Source of the DNA: Gordonia sp. 'Campus'
GTDB taxonomy: Bacteria > Actinomycetota > Actinomycetes > Mycobacteriales > Mycobacteriaceae
DNA length: 64,000 bases
Reading direction: 5' to 3'
NCBI RefSeq assembly: GCF_022206305.1
Contig: NZ_JAKOIW010000014.1
Coordinates: forward strand, 1-64,000
The notes beneath the pieces were generated by a model that was not told the origin of the DNA, did no database searches, and was given only the letters and a program-made list of their open reading frames with translations. Position numbers and translations under genes: made by a program. This document shows positions 60,152 through 64,000 of the stretch, piece after piece (position 1 is the stretch's first letter; each line of letters starts with the position of its first letter).

Positions 60152-61084
60152 TCAGTCGCGCGGGAGTCGGTTCTGTCCGATGTGCGCGAGGAACTCGCGA
60201 GCGGCTCCGGCGCCGGGTTGTGCGCCCGCGGTCCACACTGCGCGGAGAGGTCGGGCCAGGTCCAGGTCGAGAATCGGAACATGGACGAGGCGTCGTCCGA
60301 TGTCATCGGCCACCGACAGGTTGCTGAGAACCGCAGGTCCGGCACCGGCGATCACCGCGGCCCGAACCGACGCGGTGGTGGACAACTCCAGGGCCGGTGG
60401 CACGACCGTGCGTGTCGGTCCGAGCGTTCGCGTCAGTGCGCGCTCGAAGAACTCACGTGTCCCGGAACCTTCCTCGCGCGTCACGAGTGGTGTGCGCGCG
60501 AGCTCGGTGGCGTCGACGGGGCGTCGGAGTCGAGCCCACGGGTGATCGGGTGCAACGACGAGGACGAGTTCGTCGCGCGCGATCGTGCGGCTTCGGAGTC
60601 CGGTCGGAACGCGGGAGCCCTCGACGAAGCCGAGCTCGACGTCGCCCGCGCGGACGAGGTCGAACACGTGGTCGGAGTTGGCGGCGGTGAAGGACACCTT
60701 GGGGGCGTGCTCGTGATTCGCGGCGAACGACACGAGCCAGCGGGGGAGTAGGTGTTCGGCGACGGTGAGGCTGGCCGCGAGGCGGAGTCGATCGCGACGT
60801 TCGAGACGCAGGGCCGCGAGCCCGGCGTCGAACTCGCCCGCGAGGGTCAAGAGTCTGTCGGCCCATTCGGCGACCAGTCGACCGGACTGGGTGGGCACCG
60901 AACCTTGTGGGGTGCGGGTCAACAGCGCGACTCCGAGTTGGGCTTCCATCGACCGGATGCGGGCCGACACCGCTTGCTGGGTGAGGCCCAGTTCCGCGGC
61001 GGCCGCGTTGAGGCTGCCGGTGCCGACCACGGCCTGCAACGTCTCCAACGACGCGAGGTCGGGCATCCGCGGGCTCAGCACCAT
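60152..61084 (-). CDS. LysR-family transcriptional regulator
   Basis: 310 residues. The N-terminal winged helix (SLETLQAVVGTGSLNAAAAELGLTQQAVSARIRSMEAQLGVALLTRT, about 12-58) is textbook LysR, followed by the two-lobed effector domain. ATG 61084 is chosen because TAACCT ends 6 nt upstream with no ribosome site; ATG 61066 would also give a normal protein. It is divergent from a TDT-family exporter, with two palindromes in the 108-bp gap, so that exporter is its likely target. Confidence 0.9.
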   Translation of the reverse strand: MVLSPRMPDLASLETLQAVVGTGSLNAAAAELGLTQQAVSARIRSMEAQLGVALLTRTPQGSVPTQSGRLVAEWADRLLTLAGEFDAGLAALRLERRDRLRLAASLTVAEHLLPRWLVSFAANHEHAPKVSFTAANSDHVFDLVRAGDVELGFVEGSRVPTGLRSRTIARDELVLVVAPDHPWARLRRPVDATELARTPLVTREEGSGTREFFERALTRTLGPTRTVVPPALELSTTASVRAAVIAGAGPAVLSNLSVADDIGRRLVHVPILDLDLARPLRAVWTAGAQPGAGAAREFLAHIGQNRLPRD

Positions 61085-61091
61085 CGTCCGA

Positions 61092-61138
61092 GGTTACAAC
61101 CGCAGATGGTAACCAGGGTACAACTCGCGGTTGTACCC
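61092..61138. promoter_or_regulatory. Twin palindromes between lysR and the exporter gene
   Basis: GGTTAC-N11-GTAACC (61092-61114) fits a LysR recognition site, and GGGTACAAC-TCGCG-GTTGTACCC (61116-61138) is a perfect 9-bp-arm palindrome. Their centres are 24 bp apart. They probably act as recognition and activation sites. Confidence 0.65.
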
Positions 61139-61192
61139 TCCCAACATCTCGGGATCTACCGGGCGAGCCCGTTTCGCGGGAGCGTGGTGGAC

Positions 61193-62311
61193 ATGACCAC
61201 CATCGCACTCTCCCGGACCGCGGTCGGCGCCCGCCCGCGGGCGGTGAGTTACCTGCCGCCCAACTGGTTCGCAGCCGTCATGGGCACCGGGATCATCGCG
61301 ATCGCCGCCCACGGGCTGCCTTGGCAGCCCCCGGGGATCAGCCTGTTGGCCATCGGGTTCTGGCTGTTGGCGTGCGGTGTGTTCGCCGGGGTGGTGGTCG
61401 CGACGGTCCGCCACTGGGTGCGCGACCCGGACGTCGCACGCGGCCACCACGCGCATCGGGTCGTGGCTCACTTCTACGGCGCGGTGCCGATGGCGGTGAT
61501 GACGGTCGGGACCAGCACCTTGCTGGTGGGCACCCCGATCATCGGACGCGACGTCGCCTTGGGTATCGACCTCGCCTGCTGGGTTCTCGGCACCCTCGGC
61601 GGGTTGGTCGTCGCGGTGGTCATCCCGTACCGGCACCTGATCGCCGGGCGGGCTCGCGTCGACGAGGCGTTCGGCGGTTGGTTGATGCCGGTCGTCGCGC
61701 CGATGGTGTCGGCCTCGGCCGCCGCCTTGCTGGTGACCCGGTTGAACGGCGGATGGGCGGCGCATCTGGTGCTGGGCATCGGTTGCGCGATGTTCGTACT
61801 GACGGTCGTGGCCTCGGTGCCGATCATGGCGGTACTCGGGCTGCGGCTGCGAGCCGGTGATCAGGTTGCCGCGCACATGGTCCCGACGTGGTGGATCGTG
61901 CTCGGCCCCCTCGGCCAGTCGGTGACCGCCGCCTGCCTGCTCGCACACGCCGCACCTCACGTCGTGTCCGAGCCGGCCGCCGGCGCGCTCCACTCGTTCG
62001 CGATCGGTTACGGACTCGTCGTCTGGGCGGCCGCCACCGTCTGGGTCGTGATCGCAGGCCGGCTCACCCTGCGCACGGTGCGTTCCGGGATGCCCTTCGC
62101 CCTGACCTGGTGGTCGTTCACCTTCCCGGTCGGCACCTACGTCACGGGTTCGAGCGCGCTGGCGCTCACGCCGGGCGGCGCGGTCTTCGAGGCCGCGGCG
62201 GTCGCCGGGTTCGCGGTGCTCGTCCTGGCCTGGGGTGTGGTGGCGGTCCGCACGCTCTGCGGGGTCGTCTCGGGTGAACTCTGCCGCGTACCCGGGGTTT
62301 CGGTGCGGTAG
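61193..62311 (+). CDS. TDT-family exporter (TehA/SSU1-like)
   Basis: 372 residues with ten hydrophobic segments. The start SYLPPNWFAAVMGTGIIAIA and the motifs HFYGAVPMAVMTVGTS and FTFPVGTYVTGSSAL are characteristic of the tellurite-resistance/dicarboxylate transporter family. Fungal SSU1 exports sulfite, MAE1 moves malate and TehA is an anion channel, so sulfite or a small organic anion is likely. ATG 61193 follows GGGAG. A LysR protein encoded divergently is the probable activator, which would fit sulfur or anion sensing. Confidence 0.87.
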   Translation: MTTIALSRTAVGARPRAVSYLPPNWFAAVMGTGIIAIAAHGLPWQPPGISLLAIGFWLLACGVFAGVVVATVRHWVRDPDVARGHHAHRVVAHFYGAVPMAVMTVGTSTLLVGTPIIGRDVALGIDLACWVLGTLGGLVVAVVIPYRHLIAGRARVDEAFGGWLMPVVAPMVSASAAALLVTRLNGGWAAHLVLGIGCAMFVLTVVASVPIMAVLGLRLRAGDQVAAHMVPTWWIVLGPLGQSVTAACLLAHAAPHVVSEPAAGALHSFAIGYGLVVWAAATVWVVIAGRLTLRTVRSGMPFALTWWSFTFPVGTYVTGSSALALTPGGAVFEAAAVAGFAVLVLAWGVVAVRTLCGVVSGELCRVPGVSVR

Positions 62312-62341
62312 GTCTGGAGAGTCGGTGTCGCGGGTCGGCGT

Positions 62342-62923
62342 ATGCCCGACAATGCACTGATGCGGTTCATACGCCGGAAGCCTGTTCAGAGTCAGTCGAC
62401 GTCAGACGTCTCGAGGCACTTCGACGATGACCAAGACCCGGTGAGGCCACACCCCTGGCGGAATGTTTTGCTGGCCTCCTTGCTCGTTATTGTCATCTCT
62501 GGGCTTCTTCTGGTCGGGTTGAAGTGGGCCATCTTCGAGTGGATCGACAGAGGTATGACCATCCATACCTATGAGTCGGCCGACGGTGCCAGGAGTATGG
62601 CCGAACACATGGGCCTGGTCCTCGTCGACGGCGACACTGTGAAATTCGGCGAGGTGACTAGTTCGTTCCCGGATTCGGGCGCCTACCTCGTCGTCGCAAC
62701 ACCTTCGGCAGACAGGTCACGCCGGTTACTCGCCCGCTCCGAGCTCCCCGCGTCCACGCCGAACGGTACCGACCTGGGCCAGCGAGCCCTGAGCGATCAT
62801 GGGCCGAGTCCCAGCCCGACACTCGTGAGCTCGCATCGGTGGGACTCCCGCGGCTACCTCAGTGTCACTTGGGATCCCGCGCGGGATCCACGCACGCTCT
62901 ACATCAGCGCCTCTCAGACGTGA
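62342..62923 (+). CDS. Hypothetical single-pass membrane protein
   Basis: 193 residues from ATG 62342; ATG 62360 is an alternative. A basic N-terminal region is followed by one membrane helix (about residues 40-60, VLLASLLVIVISGLLLVGLKWAIF), then a soluble domain of about 130 residues that should be outside. I do not recognise the domain. Base composition is lower in GC than the neighbours, and the codon choice looks less biased, so it may be recently acquired or weakly expressed. Confidence 0.6.
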   Translation: MPDNALMRFIRRKPVQSQSTSDVSRHFDDDQDPVRPHPWRNVLLASLLVIVISGLLLVGLKWAIFEWIDRGMTIHTYESADGARSMAEHMGLVLVDGDTVKFGEVTSSFPDSGAYLVVATPSADRSRRLLARSELPASTPNGTDLGQRALSDHGPSPSPTLVSSHRWDSRGYLSVTWDPARDPRTLYISASQT

Positions 62924-63024
62924 CGACGGCGAGATCGAAATAGTGTTGTCAGAGTGTCTTCGTGTGTCGCTGCCGTGCCGGCGGTCCAATTGAAGGGTGC
63001 GACAGATGGGGTTTCTGTTCACCA

Positions 63025-63047
63025 CGGTTCACTGCGGTTCACTGCTG
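63025..63047 (+). repeat. Short direct repeat CGGTTCACTG
   Basis: CGGTTCACTG occurs twice in tandem (about 63026-63035 and 63036-63045) in the AT-richer gap 62924-63145, which contains no gene that I can support. Confidence 0.6.
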
Positions 63048-63145
63048 GTGCGTGAGTGACTTGTACTGAAGCGCAATGATATTCGCGGCCGAATTGGTTG
63101 TGGAGAAACCTCGTCGTCGAACATATTTGCGAGTACCTTGGTGTC

Positions 63146-64000
63146 ATGCCCTCGCTCACCGAGCTCCGCGACACCCTCATTTCTCTGCAAACACCGCCCG
63201 ACGATCGGACTGGTCGACTGGTGTTCGATCGTCTCGACGAATTACGCGTGCTGCGCAACGTTCTCGATCACCAGATCGCGGTGCACGTAGCTCGTTTGGA
63301 TGAGTCGGGTGCGCCGGCACGTGCGGGTTCGACGACGCGGAACGCGTTGATCGAGATGGGGTTTGCCCCGGCGGCGGCGCACCGTTACATGCGGATCGCC
63401 GGTGGGGTGGTGTCGTTGCCGAAGCTCGCCGACTGTGCGGCGGAAGGCTATCTGGCCGCGGAGTGTGTCGACGCGGTGGTACGCGGGGTCGGACTGATCG
63501 ACAAACGCACTGCAGCAACGCTTTCCGACGACGAACGGAGTGTGTTCGAGACCGAGTTGTTGACGCAGGCGTTCTCCGGTGCCACCCCGGCCGAGATCGA
63601 CGCCCATGCCCGCTCGATCGCGGTCGGTGTGGCCGACGCCGACCCGCACGCGGTCGCGGCGGCCGATGATGCGTCGTTGAACACCCTGCACCTGCGGGTG
63701 ACCGAGGACGGGCGGGTGGCGATCAGCGCGGAGGTGACGGCGGTGATCGGGGAGAAGTTCGTGTCGATGATCGACGAACGGTCCGGTCCGCGCCCGGAAC
63801 CTGATGGTGCCGAGGATCGCCGCAGTGTGGGGCAACGCCGGGCGGACGGGTTGGAGGTGTTGTTGGATCAGGCGGCGCTCGGTGCGGCGATGACCACCGC
63901 GGGAGCGCCGCGCACTCAGGTGTTGGTCACGGTTGCCGCTGATGGTGTCGATCCGGCGCGGTTGCCGTGGCTGGGGGCGGTGTCGGGGTCGACGGCGCGG
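63146..64000 (+). CDS. DUF222/13E12-family HNH protein, 3' end cut by the window
   Basis: 285 codons in frame without a stop; the C-terminal HNH domain lies beyond the window. The visible part has the DUF222 helical domain (ALIEMGFAPAAAHRYMRIAGGVVSLPKLADCAAEGYLAAECVDAVVRGV) and HLRVTEDGRVAISAEVTAVIGEKFVSMIDERSG, as in the M. tuberculosis 13E12 repeat family. Such genes occur in many copies in Gordonia and mycobacteria and are thought to be endonuclease-like or mobile. ATG 63146 has TACCTT 6 nt upstream and no ribosome site, so it may be leaderless. Confidence 0.88.
   Translation, partial: MPSLTELRDTLISLQTPPDDRTGRLVFDRLDELRVLRNVLDHQIAVHVARLDESGAPARAGSTTRNALIEMGFAPAAAHRYMRIAGGVVSLPKLADCAAEGYLAAECVDAVVRGVGLIDKRTAATLSDDERSVFETELLTQAFSGATPAEIDAHARSIAVGVADADPHAVAAADDASLNTLHLRVTEDGRVAISAEVTAVIGEKFVSMIDERSGPRPEPDGAEDRRSVGQRRADGLEVLLDQAALGAAMTTAGAPRTQVLVTVAADGVDPARLPWLGAVSGSTAR

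Overview
The window is high-GC actinobacterial chromosome, most like a steroid-degrading member of the Mycobacteriales (Gordonia, Rhodococcus or a relative). The evidence is a recognisable KstR, its operators, a ClpC1-type chaperone, Ag85-like esterases, a 13E12/DUF222 HNH gene, many GTG starts and several probable leaderless starts. Genes are dense, with frequent 4-bp ATGA/GTGA overlaps. I see no rRNA, tRNA, CRISPR array, insertion sequence or prophage.

Layout: 1-4.3 kb holds a truncated secreted protein, a beta-propeller membrane protein, a DUF1772 protein, and an ECF sigma factor overlapping a triple-VOC protein. 4.3-9.6 kb is a choline-to-glycine-betaine operon (betT-betB-betA, minus strand). 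9.7-16.5 kb has an HpaB-family/enoyl-CoA hydratase pair, an SDR, an MHS-type transporter with a TetR regulator, and an unusual XRE-TetR fusion. 16.8-20.4 kb is clpC and an enoyl-CoA hydratase. 20.5-27.6 kb is a mixed block: HNH protein, DUF305/LVIVD secreted pair, 3-hydroxyacyl-CoA dehydrogenase, MpaB-like protein, MFS exporter and SDR, followed by a 21-bp tandem repeat.

27.8-39.2 kb and 46-58.5 kb are two arms of a cholesterol catabolic locus. The first has a MaoC protein, an Ag85-like esterase, kstR, divergent fadE34, then fadE28-fadE29-chsH2-chsH1-ltp2 (propionyl side-chain removal) and a FadD19-like ligase. The second has kstD with an Rv3538-type hydratase, and hsaE-hsaG-hsaF, which finish the meta-cleavage branch to pyruvate and propionyl-CoA. 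KstR-type operators precede fadE34/kstR, fadE28, kstD and hsaE. The last two are paired, mirror-image sites.

Between the arms (39.2-46 kb) are apparently unrelated transport and redox genes plus a MerR regulator with two facing operators. Between kstD and hsaE, which I recall as near neighbours in mycobacteria, sits about 6.6 kb carrying a TetR-controlled glycosyltransferase/SnoaL/Ag85-like operon and an echA-fadE-fadE operon. 58.6-64 kb carries a carotenoid oxygenase, a LysR regulator divergent from a TDT-family exporter, a small membrane protein and a DUF222 HNH gene cut by the window end.

The best candidates for something new are the glycosyltransferase/esterase module inside the sterol locus, the mirrored KstR operators, and a duplicated 3' tail of hsaG that makes a coupled 19-codon cistron before hsaF.
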